Shown here: piece after piece, positions 33,399 through 40,495 of the stretch
How positions within the stretch are numbered: the stretch's first letter is position 1
Layout of the letters: the number at the start of each line of letters is the position of its first letter
Notes under the pieces: generated by a model
Database searches by the model: none
What the model was told of the DNA's origin: nothing
What the model saw: only the letters and a program-made list of their open reading frames with translations
Translations under genes and position numbers: made by a program
Source of the DNA: JARBUG01 sp035628915
GTDB taxonomy: Bacteria > Bacillota > Sulfobacillia > Symbiobacteriales > Symbiobacteriaceae
DNA: 64,000 bases
Reading direction: 5' to 3'
NCBI GenBank assembly: GCA_035628915.1
Contig: DASPIW010000046.1
Coordinates: forward strand, 15,820-79,819

Positions 33399-33453
33399 TT
33401 ATCCCAAGAACCTGTGGATTCTGTTGATAAACCGTGCATATCGTTGTGGATAA
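33399..33453. other. Candidate phage replication origin (DnaA-box cluster)
   Basis: Perfect DnaA box TGTGGATAA at 33445-33453, near-matches TGTGGATTC at 33413-33421 and TTATCCCAA at 33399-33407, in an AT-richer 90-bp intergenic stretch next to replication-type genes. Confidence 0.5.
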
Positions 33454-33460
33454 CCTGGAG

Positions 33461-33715
33461 TTAGTACCCGCGTCTGGCGTGCCACTCTTCCAAGAAACCC
33501 ACATGCTCCTTTGCCTTGCGCATGATGCCCATGGCCTGGAGGTACTCGGCCTCGCTGATGCCGGGTCCGTAAGAGCCCGTCCAGCGGGACCGCTGATGCA
33601 TGATGTCGGCCAAGGCGACAATCTGCTCCACTGTCAGACCGTCTTTCAGGAGCCGGTCGAGCGTCTCACAAATGACCGGGTGAACCTCGGCGTTCGTCAA
33701 CCTGAACTTCTGCAC
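33461..33715 (-). CDS. Hypothetical phage protein (84 aa)
   Basis: Helical: TNAEVHPVICETLDRLLKDGLTVEQIVALADIMHQRS, ending EWHARRGY. Pattern seen in small early phage proteins next to replication genes; unknown role. Confidence 0.6.
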   Translation of the reverse strand: MQKFRLTNAEVHPVICETLDRLLKDGLTVEQIVALADIMHQRSRWTGSYGPGISEAEYLQAMGIMRKAKEHVGFLEEWHARRGY

Positions 33716-33731
33716 GCTAATCCCTCCCGTG

Positions 33732-34181
33732 TCACCATCCGGAACGGGTACGCCACTCGTAGTAGCCGTAGGCGTTGCCGACCGGCCAAAACTCCTGGTA
33801 CGTCAGCCGTTCCCCTTTCTCCACGGCCATTTCCCTGAGAACCCGTTTCGCCTGTACTCCGCCCGGCGTGTGGTCCAACCAGTCCGATAGGGCAGCACAT
33901 GCCGGCAGGTTGAACGCGGCCAGGTTGCGGGTGTCGGTTGCCGATCTCCTAATCAGGTGAGCCCGAGCCACCTCACCGCGCTGAGCCCCGCACCCGCAGA
34001 CGCAAGGAAGGATGTGGCTGGCCGCCTCCTCCTTCCGGTCCTCCTGGCGGATCCGCTTTGCCCGGCGGCCCTCACGGGCCAGAAGGGTCCGGCGCTTCAA
34101 TTCGGTCCGGGCCTGCAGTCGGCTCGTCCGCCTCAGGGGCGTGCGCTTTAGCCGAACTGAGGACTCACGCACGGTTACCAC
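33732..34181 (-). CDS. NinG/HNH-like recombination nuclease
   Basis: 149 aa. Very basic N-terminus (RLKRTPLRRTSRLQARTELKRRTLLAREGRR), then CVCGCGAQRGEVARAHLIRRSATDTRNLAAFNLPACAALSDWLDHTPGG, matching the NinG/HNH pattern (CxxC, AH..RRS, N..A...C..CH) except that the last His position is occupied differently. Early gene; likely DNA recombination. Confidence 0.65.
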   Translation of the reverse strand: MVTVRESSVRLKRTPLRRTSRLQARTELKRRTLLAREGRRAKRIRQEDRKEEAASHILPCVCGCGAQRGEVARAHLIRRSATDTRNLAAFNLPACAALSDWLDHTPGGVQAKRVLREMAVEKGERLTYQEFWPVGNAYGYYEWRTRSGW

Positions 34182-34536
34182 CGCCCCAATTCAACCGTCG
34201 GGCGGCGTTGGCCCGTTCCAGGCTGGCCGCCTTGTTGGCGATCCACACCAGCACCACCTCACGGTGTCGGCGGCCGAGTCGCCCGGCCAACCTGCGGTAG
34301 ACGTTGCTGTTGTGGAGCCCGACGATCTCAGCGACCTGGCGCAGAGTCAGGTGCTCGTCGGCGATCAGGTCTTCCATGTGGTTGTCACCCCGGCGCAGCT
34401 GCTCCGCAGTCCGGCGGCGGCTGGTGTCGATCTCCACGAAATCGCCCACTACGGCCGAGAACGCTGTGCCGATCTTTGCTCCGGGGCGGTCGACGAACTC
34501 CCGCCGGTTGGGGTCCCAGACCTGTGCCAAAGTCAT
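34165..34536 (-). CDS. Helix-turn-helix phage protein
   Basis: 123 aa from the second ATG-like codon (34536, gtgaggtg site). ADEHLTLRQVAEIVGLHNSNVYRRLAGRLGRRHREVVLVW is a clear HTH. Probably DNA binding in the early operon; overlaps the next gene by 17 bp. Confidence 0.65.
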   Translation of the reverse strand: MTLAQVWDPNRREFVDRPGAKIGTAFSAVVGDFVEIDTSRRRTAEQLRRGDNHMEDLIADEHLTLRQVAEIVGLHNSNVYRRLAGRLGRRHREVVLVWIANKAASLERANAARRLNWGGGNRA

Positions 34537-34540
34537 CACC

Positions 34541-34987
34541 TCACGAAACCAGCATCATCAGCTCCCGAATACAAGGGACCACGGCTGCCACCACGGCCAG
34601 CTCGTCCGGAGGGACCGGATCACCCCATTTGACAGCGAGCCCAATCCGGGCCGCCGCCGTGCGGATCTGCTCCTCTTGTAGGAGGCCCTGCCTGTCGGCA
34701 GTCAGTAATGCCGCCAGGAGTTTTGCACGGGGCGAATCAGCGGCCTCGGTGGGTTGGATCGGATTGGCCGGCGACTTGGCGTTCTGCCGGGCGAGCTTGT
34801 CGGCTGCCTTGATCACGAATGCGGGTAACCGTGGGGCAGATGCAATGATGCTGCGACTGCCCGTGATAGGCCGGGGCCCTGAGATCCCGCGGGATCGCAC
34901 ATTTACCACCTGCCCACCGTGAGTAACACGAACGGTTTGGGTACGGCGAACCGCAGCGGCGGCCGCCGTTGCACGCCCACTTTTCAC
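34541..34987 (-). CDS. Hypothetical phage early protein (148 aa)
   Basis: GTG 34987. Basic, Ala-rich first half (low complexity) and helical second half (RAKLLAALLTADRQGLLQEEQIRTAAARIGL). Function unknown. Confidence 0.55.
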   Translation of the reverse strand: MKSGRATAAAAAVRRTQTVRVTHGGQVVNVRSRGISGPRPITGSRSIIASAPRLPAFVIKAADKLARQNAKSPANPIQPTEAADSPRAKLLAALLTADRQGLLQEEQIRTAAARIGLAVKWGDPVPPDELAVVAAVVPCIRELMMLVS

Positions 34988-35166
34988 TCTTCCTGCCTGC
35001 TGGCTGCGGCCCGTTCGGTAGCTGTCTTCAGCAGTCCTTGCCGCCGGTCGTACGCCGTGATCTCGGGCTGCTCAAAGAGCCAGTCGAGCGCGTACTGGAC
35101 CAGATCGGACGAGGGACGGGCAGAAGGGACAATCGTCGCCGATTTCTGTGCGACCCGCTGCTTCAT
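34984..35166 (-). CDS. Small early phage protein (60 aa) sharing a motif with the region before the recombinase
   Basis: ATG 35166 (gaggtg site). Contains SDLVQYALDWLFEQ. The same peptide is encoded on the plus strand at about 38396-38437, immediately before the recombinase start, so the two ends of the immunity region share a duplicated segment. Unknown function. Confidence 0.55.
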   Translation of the reverse strand: MKQRVAQKSATIVPSARPSSDLVQYALDWLFEQPEITAYDRRQGLLKTATERAAASRQEE

Positions 35167-35256
35167 GACGATCGGCACCTCTCCTCACAGGCGACCGTAA
35201 TCGGGTTAAACGGTTGGTATGCGTGATAGGCGCATACTTGTAGCAATTGGGTAAAA

Positions 35257-35282
35257 GGGGCCCCCGGCACGGGGTGCCGGGG
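35257..35282 (-). terminator. Terminator after Cro-like gene
   Basis: CCCCGGCAC...GTGCCGGGG stem followed on the minus strand by gccccTTTT. It follows the first gene of the lytic operon, so antitermination or read-through would be required for downstream early genes. Confidence 0.65.
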
Positions 35283-35288
35283 AAACGG

Positions 35289-35534
35289 TTAGGAATTCGA
35301 GGCCTTTGACTCCACACTTACCGTGTCGGTAAGATCCTGGGCAAAAAAATCGATCTCATCCAGGGGGACCCCAAACAGATCAGCCAGTTTCTGCAGTTCC
35401 AAGGCGAATAGCGGGCGGACACCGTTCTCTTTCCTGCAATATGCTGCGGCAGACTTACCGAGGACCTTTGCGACGTCCTCTTGAGTCAGCCCTTTCGCTT
35501 TTCGCAGGTCAGCCAGAGACTTGCGCTGCGCCAT
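35289..35534 (-). CDS. Cro-like XRE regulator
   Basis: 81 aa; HTH LADLRKAKGLTQEDVAKVLGKSAAAYCRKENGVRPL spans residues 7-45. First gene of the minus-strand lytic operon, opposite the larger repressor. Transcribed from a TTGACA/TAGAAT promoter whose spacer is an operator. An operator copy also lies inside its 3' coding region (35317-35333). Confidence 0.88.
   Translation of the reverse strand: MAQRKSLADLRKAKGLTQEDVAKVLGKSAAAYCRKENGVRPLFALELQKLADLFGVPLDEIDFFAQDLTDTVSVESKASNS
35317..35333. promoter_or_regulatory. Operator O1 (in cro-like gene)
   Basis: CTTACCGTGTCGGTAAG, perfect 7-bp arms around 3 bp. Confidence 0.8.
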
Positions 35535-35554
35535 GTTGGCACCCCCTGTTCACA

Positions 35555-35571
35555 CTTACCGTTCCGGTAAG
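35555..35571. promoter_or_regulatory. Operator O2
   Basis: CTTACCGTTCCGGTAAG, between the lytic promoter and the cro-like start codon. Confidence 0.85.
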
Positions 35572-35585
35572 TCTCTGTGGCTCCC

Positions 35586-35614
35586 ATTCTACTTACCGTT
35601 GCGGTAAGTGTCAA
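35586..35614 (-). promoter_or_regulatory. Lytic promoter with operator O3 as its spacer
   Basis: Minus strand TTGACA (35614-35609), 17-bp spacer that is exactly CTTACCGCAACGGTAAG, then TAGAAT (35591-35586). The near-consensus promoter and the operator (35592-35608) fill the same space, so repressor and RNA polymerase exclude each other. Confidence 0.88.
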
Positions 35615-35620
35615 GGGTGA

Positions 35621-35637
35621 GTTGACGCGTCGGTAAG
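35621..35637. promoter_or_regulatory. Operator O4 (half conserved)
   Basis: GTTGACGCGTCGGTAAG; the right arm CGGTAAG is exact, the left arm is degenerate. Confidence 0.55.
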
Positions 35638-35652
35638 ATTTTTTCCGGATAA

Positions 35653-35669
35653 GTTACCGGGGCGGTACA
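35653..35669. promoter_or_regulatory. Operator O5 over the repressor promoter
   Basis: GTTACCGGGGCGGTACA; it overlaps a plus-strand -10-like TACAAT (35666-35671), so the repressor could control its own gene. Confidence 0.65.
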
Positions 35670-35760
35670 ATTTGGTCAGATCTTGCGTTATCACATTACG
35701 AGTGGTGCGCGTAGACCACGGGGCCAATCGCTTGCGTTGATGTCTGCTGGAGGTGAGAAT

Positions 35761-36159
35761 ATGCACGACATGAGTAAAGTGTTCGCACAGCGGCTAAAGG
35801 ATCTCCTGGACGCAGCAGATGAAAAGCAAGTCGATTTGGCCCGCCTCCTCAACGTCACTGAGGCGACGGTCAGTCGCTACTTGAAGGGCCGAATTCCCGA
35901 CGACGTGAGGACGCTCTCGATCATAGCTGACCATTTCCAGGTTTCGGTAGACTACCTTCTCGGTCGCACTGATAACAAATCTGGGCGCACGTCGGTGTCC
36001 AAGGTGGCCGAACGCGTCGCCGAGCCGTCTCCGGATTACGATGATGAACTGATCGTTCTATTCAGGGCGAAGGCTGGAAAACTCACGCCCAAGGAGCGCA
36101 AAGCTATAAAGGCCCTGCTTGAAGGGGATGACGATGAAGCGACAAAAGGCCAGCCTTAG
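35761..36159 (+). CDS. Prophage repressor, XRE family
   Basis: 132 aa from ATG 35761 (ctggaggtgagaat). HTH FAQRLKDLLDAADEKQVDLARLLNVTEATVSRYLKGR, then SVDYLLGRTDN, typical of Xre/ImmR-type repressors; charged C-terminus without an autoprotease domain, which fits control by the nearby ImmA-like peptidase. Faces the cro-like gene across five operators. Confidence 0.88.
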   Translation: MHDMSKVFAQRLKDLLDAADEKQVDLARLLNVTEATVSRYLKGRIPDDVRTLSIIADHFQVSVDYLLGRTDNKSGRTSVSKVAERVAEPSPDYDDELIVLFRAKAGKLTPKERKAIKALLEGDDDEATKGQP

Positions 36160-36169
36160 GGCTGGCCTT
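36146..36169 (+). terminator. Terminator after repressor gene
   Basis: AAGGCCAGCC...GGCTGGCCTT 10-bp stem overlapping the repressor stop codon, with a modest pyrimidine-rich tail (cctgctt). Confidence 0.6.
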
Positions 36170-36201
36170 CCTGCTTATACAAGCAAAGGGAGCAATATCT
36201 A

Positions 36202-37683
36202 ATGCAGCCTACCTATTTGCCGCGCTTTTCATCGGACGCGATGATGACGGCCACGATCGGACTAGCCTGTTTTGTTGATACCGAGACCACAGGGTTCAAG
36301 GCCGGGAAAGATGAGATTGTGGAGCTTGGGCTGATCTTGTTCGCGTATGACCGTTCCACGGGTCAAGTCCTTGGAGTAGTCGATGAGTACGAGGGCCAAC
36401 GAGAACCGACATGCCCGATTCCCAAAGCGGCCTCGGACGTGCACGGCCTTACCAAGCAAATGCTAAGAGGTAAGCAACTGGACTTCACTCGAATCAACGG
36501 TCTTTTCCAACGGGCCGAGTTCTTGGTTGCACATAATGCCCGATTTGACGGTCCTTTCCTCGGTCATCTACTCCCCCAGACTGCTGCAATGCCCTGGCTT
36601 TGCTCAATGAATGGGGTTGATTGGCGCTCACGAGGCTTTCAGTCCAAAGGGCTGCAGAATCTACTTCAGGACCACGGGGTAACGCCAGAAAAAGCACACA
36701 GAGCGCTAGCTGACGCCCGTGCAGCGCTGACCCTCCTGGCACGGCCAGATGAAGACGGCCTCCCTTACTTTCGTGAACTGGTCGCCGGTAGAAGAGAGAC
36801 GTTACTCGCTGCGTCCCAGACGGCTGCGGCCAAAGGCCTGGCCGCCGGTCAGAGCACTACCACTGGAGCGGAGGGTAGCACTGTGCAACCCAAGCACCGT
36901 ACGCTGACTGTTCAGTTTGGCAGGTCCACTTCTGCCAAGTACTTGGAGGCACTTGAACTAGCCAAAAAAGCCCCTACGTTTGACGAAGTAGGGGAAGGGA
37001 AGAACGTCCTCCACCGCGCAACCTATTGGCTGACCGATATCAGTTCTGCGCGGGACCTTCTCACGATGGTAAGCTCCTGGAAGACCACTTCCGTGTTGGT
37101 CGACGGTGAGGTCTACCCGATCAGCAAGGTGATGTCCGTCATGCACTGCTTCGGGGAACGAGCACGCTCGTATAGGCCAGACAGATACTGCTTCGGGCAA
37201 GATGATGCCTCAGACTATAACGATAATGACTTCGGATGTCGGCAGTGCAGGATCAACCTTGCAGGTTGGGAAGGACTGAAAGGGTACGGCACCATGAACC
37301 GAACGGGGGCATTCCAGGTTAACAAAGGCCACATCATTCATGAGATATCGCGCAGCCTGGAGGCATACCAACTCTGCCCGGCTCTGCAACTCGACGATGT
37401 GCTTCGACGGGTAGAGGCAATCCCTGATGTGATAAACCCAAAAACTCACAAGGATTGGGAATACGTCACCGACTGGCAGGACGGCAAGGATGTTGCGGTC
37501 GCCGTGAGGCGGAAGAAAACCAACAACGGGAACGAATATGTCGTAGGCAGGGAGAGCCAAAGCTCGCGCACCATCACCGTGGAAGTCAAGCCGGCCTCAA
37601 AGAAGAAACCAAGCGCCGGCTGTGCGGTGCTCCCGATAATCTTGATACTTGTCGCAACGGTCACGGCGATTGTAGCAGACTAG
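36202..37683 (+). CDS. DEDDh exonuclease-domain protein with C-terminal membrane anchor
   Basis: 493 aa, ATG 36202 (aaagggag). Exonuclease domain ~20-185: FVDTETTGF (Asp26, Glu28), AHNARFDGPF, and HRALADARAAL (His/Asp of ExoIII), all catalytic residues present. Residues ~220-460 form an unrecognised domain with CFGQDDASDYNDNDFGCRQC. The last ~20 residues are hydrophobic (CAVLPIILILVATVTAIVAD), a tail anchor. Lies in the lysogen-expressed block next to the repressor. Could degrade incoming DNA or be a lysogenic conversion factor; inference only. Confidence 0.8.
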   Translation: MQPTYLPRFSSDAMMTATIGLACFVDTETTGFKAGKDEIVELGLILFAYDRSTGQVLGVVDEYEGQREPTCPIPKAASDVHGLTKQMLRGKQLDFTRINGLFQRAEFLVAHNARFDGPFLGHLLPQTAAMPWLCSMNGVDWRSRGFQSKGLQNLLQDHGVTPEKAHRALADARAALTLLARPDEDGLPYFRELVAGRRETLLAASQTAAAKGLAAGQSTTTGAEGSTVQPKHRTLTVQFGRSTSAKYLEALELAKKAPTFDEVGEGKNVLHRATYWLTDISSARDLLTMVSSWKTTSVLVDGEVYPISKVMSVMHCFGERARSYRPDRYCFGQDDASDYNDNDFGCRQCRINLAGWEGLKGYGTMNRTGAFQVNKGHIIHEISRSLEAYQLCPALQLDDVLRRVEAIPDVINPKTHKDWEYVTDWQDGKDVAVAVRRKKTNNGNEYVVGRESQSSRTITVEVKPASKKKPSAGCAVLPIILILVATVTAIVAD

Positions 37684-37769
37684 AAATTGACAAGCATTGT
37701 CCCAATTTACTGATGCAGGGTTGCGCCGCCTTCTTGCGAACATTAGTTCGTGTCAAGGAGGCGTTTTCT

Positions 37770-38290
37770 CTGATAGCAGCACTCTTCGATGCAGCGCATG
37801 ACCTACCCAGACCGATTCGACTTGCTCGGTTGACTGCAGAGCGCCTCAGGCTGAGCACACCCGTCGATGTCCACCAGGTTGTAGGCAGGGCTGGCCTCGC
37901 GTATCACGAGATGGAGATCGCCGGTAACGTCGACGGTTTTCTGCCTACCATCGGAGGAAGAGCCGGTTCGGGATTATCGTCAATACCCGTTTTCGTGATC
38001 CCCTTCGCCGGCGCTTCACCGTCGCCCACGAGTTGGGCCATTATATCCTGCACCGGCAAGCCGTTCTGGCCGCCGGCAGCCGCGATGTCCTGGAGACCAC
38101 AACTCTTGAGTGGGAAGCGTCCGAGTATGCCGCCGAGCTGCTCATGCCGGAGGGCGCGGCCCGGCAGTTCGTCCAGATGGGCATCCACAACCTGGACTAT
38201 GAAGTCCGGCGGGCCTTCGGCGTTTCGATGTCAGCCTGGTACCGGCGCCTGTCCGACCTGGGCATCCACATTCACCCGGCGTTCCGTTAA
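37770..38290 (+). pseudogene. ImmA/IrrE-type metallopeptidase, frameshifted
   Basis: Two frames are needed for a whole protein. The first encodes IAALFDAAHDLPRPIRLARLTAERLRL..VDVHQVVGRAGLAYHEMEIAGNVDGFLPTIGGRA, and after a one-base loss near 37960 the second encodes RFGIIVNTRFRDP, RRRFTVAHELGHYILHR with the zinc site HELGH, and a C-terminal YAAELLMPEGAARQFV. The aaggagg site at 37755-37761 precedes a CTG at 37770. In phages ImmA cleaves the ImmR repressor on induction; loss would stabilise lysogeny. A programmed -1 shift or a sequence error cannot be excluded. Confidence 0.75.
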
Positions 38291-38306
38291 TGTCGCTCGC
38301 GCTACG
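38291..38306 (+). repeat. parS-like repeat copy 6
   Basis: TGTCGCTCGCGCTACG, one mismatch from the reverse complement of the consensus. Follows the ImmA-like stop codon directly. Confidence 0.75.
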
Positions 38307-38395
38307 TTCCCGCCAGCGACCGCAAGCGCCGATAGGACATCCCTCCCCCCGCATATACCTGATGCCGGGGGTGATTCCATGGTCAGGCCGCATTC

Positions 38396-38437
38396 CGATC
38401 TGGTACAATACGCCCTAGACTGGCTTTTTGAACAGGA
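38396..38437 (+). repeat. Segment shared with the 60-aa early gene
   Basis: Encodes SDLVQYALDWLFEQ in the plus-strand frame starting at 38381; the same peptide is encoded at about 35100 on the minus strand. The frame then runs into the recombinase start. Confidence 0.55.
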
Positions 38438-38451
38438 GGAAACACGCCGAC

Positions 38452-40065
38452 ATGACGACAGCTCTGCTGGTGTTTCTGGTTTACCTCCGGGTGTCGACTG
38501 CGGACCAAGGGAAGCGCGGGTTCAGCCTCCCGGAGCAGCGGGAGCAGTGCCTCAAGAAGGTGGCGGACCTGGCAGCCGGCCAGCCGTACGAAACGGTCAT
38601 CATCGAAGATATCGGTGGCGGCGACATTCTGGAGCGTCCCAAGCTAACGGAACTCCGTGAGTTCGTCTGCGAGCAGCGGCCCACTCATTTTGTCTGCATG
38701 GATCCTGATCGGTTCAGCCGCGAGACGTTTATCCAGTTGCTGGTCACCCGGGAGATCGAGGGCGTGGGCGCCCAGCTCGTCTTCATCAACCACAACTATG
38801 AGAACACCGCGGAGGGCAAGCTCTTTTATACCCTCCGCGGTGCAATTAGCCAGTTTGAGAAGGCCAAGATCCTGGACCGGACCAAGACCGGCCTGCGCCG
38901 AAAGCTCAAGGTGGGCCAGGTCGCCAACGGGACCCACCCGTACGGGTACGACTACGACGTGGCCACCGATACGCTGGTGATCGTGCCGGATGAGGCCGTG
39001 TGGGTCGAGCAGATTTTCAAGTGGCGGGCTGAGCGGCTGCAGCCGATGGAGATCCGGGACCGCCTTGCCGCCCTCGGGGTACCTACCAAGCGTGGCAAGG
39101 TCTGGCGTTCCTCCACCATTCAAGGGATGTTGCGGAACACCACGTACGTCGGGAAGATGCGCTGCCTTCGGTGGAACACGGCCGGCTACAAACAGCAGCG
39201 GCAGCTCCCCAAAGAGCTGCGCAAGCTGACGCCCAAGCAACGCCCGCCGGAAGAGTGGACAACCGTCCCCGTGCCGGCCATCATCAGCGACGAGCTGTTC
39301 GCCGCCGTCCAGGCCGTGCTTCGCACCAACAAGCGCCAGGCCCAGCGGGGCGCCGGTCTCCTGAGCGGCCTGGCGGTCTGCGGTCTGTGTGGCGGGCCCG
39401 TCCATTACACTAGCGAGCGCAACGGCACCTACTCCATGCGCTGCTACCACCGGTCGCCGAGGCGGGATCTGGCCAACGTCCCCAAGAAGTGCGGCCTCCC
39501 CTATGTGGCGGCCCACATCATGGAGTCGACGGCCTGGGCTGAGGTGATCGAGTGGCTCGCCCGGCCGGACGAGCTTGTCAGGCGTCTGGAACGAGAAGCA
39601 AAGGACCGGCCCGCTGACAGCCGGCTCGCTGAAACGACCAGATTGCGGGACGAACTTAGCAGGGCCCTGGCCGAGGTGCAAACCGAGCACGTGAACCTCC
39701 TGCAGATGGTCATGCGGGGCCAGGCCCATCAAAGTGTCGCTGATTCGATGCTCAAGGAGCAGACGGCCCGGATCGAGGCGCTGAAGGCTCAGCTCGCCAC
39801 CACTGAGCAGTTGATCGGCAATTTGACAGCCCAGCGGCAGGTGTCGGATCAGTTCCGCCGTAACCTCTACGAGGTGCATGAACGGCTGAACGGAGACGAG
39901 CGCCGGGTCCGAAAGGCCCTGGCAGAACTGCCGCCCGAGAAGCGGCAGCATCTTGTGAGAATCATGGTCGAGCGGGCCCTAATCCTACCCGGGCGCCAGA
40001 TCCAGCTGATCCCGAATGATCCTGCCTCCTTACCGCGAGGAAAACATATCCCCTCCGGAACATGA
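38452..40065 (+). CDS. Large serine recombinase (prophage integrase)
   Basis: 537 aa from ATG 38452 (aggagg 10 bp upstream). Resolvase domain with nucleophile Ser15 (YLRVSTADQG) and the conserved DRFSRE segment, recombinase domain (WRSSTIQGMLRNTTYVGKMR), zinc ribbon (CGLCGGPVHYTSERNGTYSMRC ... KKCGLP split) and a coiled-coil C-terminus (SMLKEQTARIEALKAQLATTEQ). Catalyses attP x attB integration and, with a directionality factor, excision. The last codons and the TGA (40063-40065) overlap the interrupted SPOCS gene, so the attachment core lies at its 3' end. Confidence 0.95.
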   Translation: MTTALLVFLVYLRVSTADQGKRGFSLPEQREQCLKKVADLAAGQPYETVIIEDIGGGDILERPKLTELREFVCEQRPTHFVCMDPDRFSRETFIQLLVTREIEGVGAQLVFINHNYENTAEGKLFYTLRGAISQFEKAKILDRTKTGLRRKLKVGQVANGTHPYGYDYDVATDTLVIVPDEAVWVEQIFKWRAERLQPMEIRDRLAALGVPTKRGKVWRSSTIQGMLRNTTYVGKMRCLRWNTAGYKQQRQLPKELRKLTPKQRPPEEWTTVPVPAIISDELFAAVQAVLRTNKRQAQRGAGLLSGLAVCGLCGGPVHYTSERNGTYSMRCYHRSPRRDLANVPKKCGLPYVAAHIMESTAWAEVIEWLARPDELVRRLEREAKDRPADSRLAETTRLRDELSRALAEVQTEHVNLLQMVMRGQAHQSVADSMLKEQTARIEALKAQLATTEQLIGNLTAQRQVSDQFRRNLYEVHERLNGDERRVRKALAELPPEKRQHLVRIMVERALILPGRQIQLIPNDPASLPRGKHIPSGT

Positions 40066-40066
40066 T
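40030..40066. other. Probable attR junction of the prophage
   Basis: The SPOCS similarity of the minus-strand host gene stops at VPEGICF (about 40045) and the following frame is antisense recombinase. The crossover core should lie in this stretch; the exact core cannot be placed without the other junction, which is left of the window. Confidence 0.7.
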
Positions 40067-40292
40067 GTACGTGATGGTCCTCGCCCACGAAGAAGACCTG
40101 CTTGTGCAGAGTGCCGCTCACCATCACCTGGCAATCGATCACTTCTGCCGTGAGATCTACAACACGGGCCTGAATCTCGGCGATTTTCTTCGCCCGGCGC
40201 GGCAGCACGAAACGAGACTCGACGCAGGCCTCGCCGGTGCTCTCGCACACCAGGCAATCCAGCTTCAGAAGCTGGGTGCACTGATCCGCCAC
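40040..40292 (-). pseudogene. SPOCS (DUF3794) spore protein, 5' part, interrupted by the prophage
   Basis: GTG 40292 behind ggaaggggg. LLKLDCLVCESTGEACVESRFVLPRRAKKIAEIQARVVDLTAEVIDCQVMVSGTLHKQVFFVGEDHHVHHVPE is the conserved SPOCS core shared with SipL, SpoIVA-interacting and spore coat/exosporium proteins. The family continues with '.PF..fv.ipg' for tens of residues, but here the frame changes at VPEGICF into antisense recombinase. Intact function would require prophage excision, or a 3' end across the prophage. Confidence 0.85.
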
Positions 40293-40453
40293 GTGCTGGT
40301 TCCCCCTTCCATTAACGACGCTTGGGGTCCTCCCGCGGCTCCGCTAAGTGCAGGTATGTGGCGGACCGCTACTGGGGGACCGAGGCGACGGGAAATCTCC
40401 GTCTCCTGCTGGTCATGATATGTAGAGGGTGAACGGCAGGTGCCAACGGAAAA

Positions 40454-40481
40454 GGCCTCTCGGGCGTAATCCCGAGAGGCC
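40454..40481 (-). terminator. Terminator after CAP-domain gene
   Basis: GGCCTCTCGGG...CCCGAGAGGCC 11-bp stem with TTTTCC on the minus strand. The remaining ~150 bp between it and the SPOCS gene presumably hold that gene's promoter; nothing clear-cut was recognised. Confidence 0.8.
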
Positions 40482-40495
40482 ATGCCCCGGACTGA

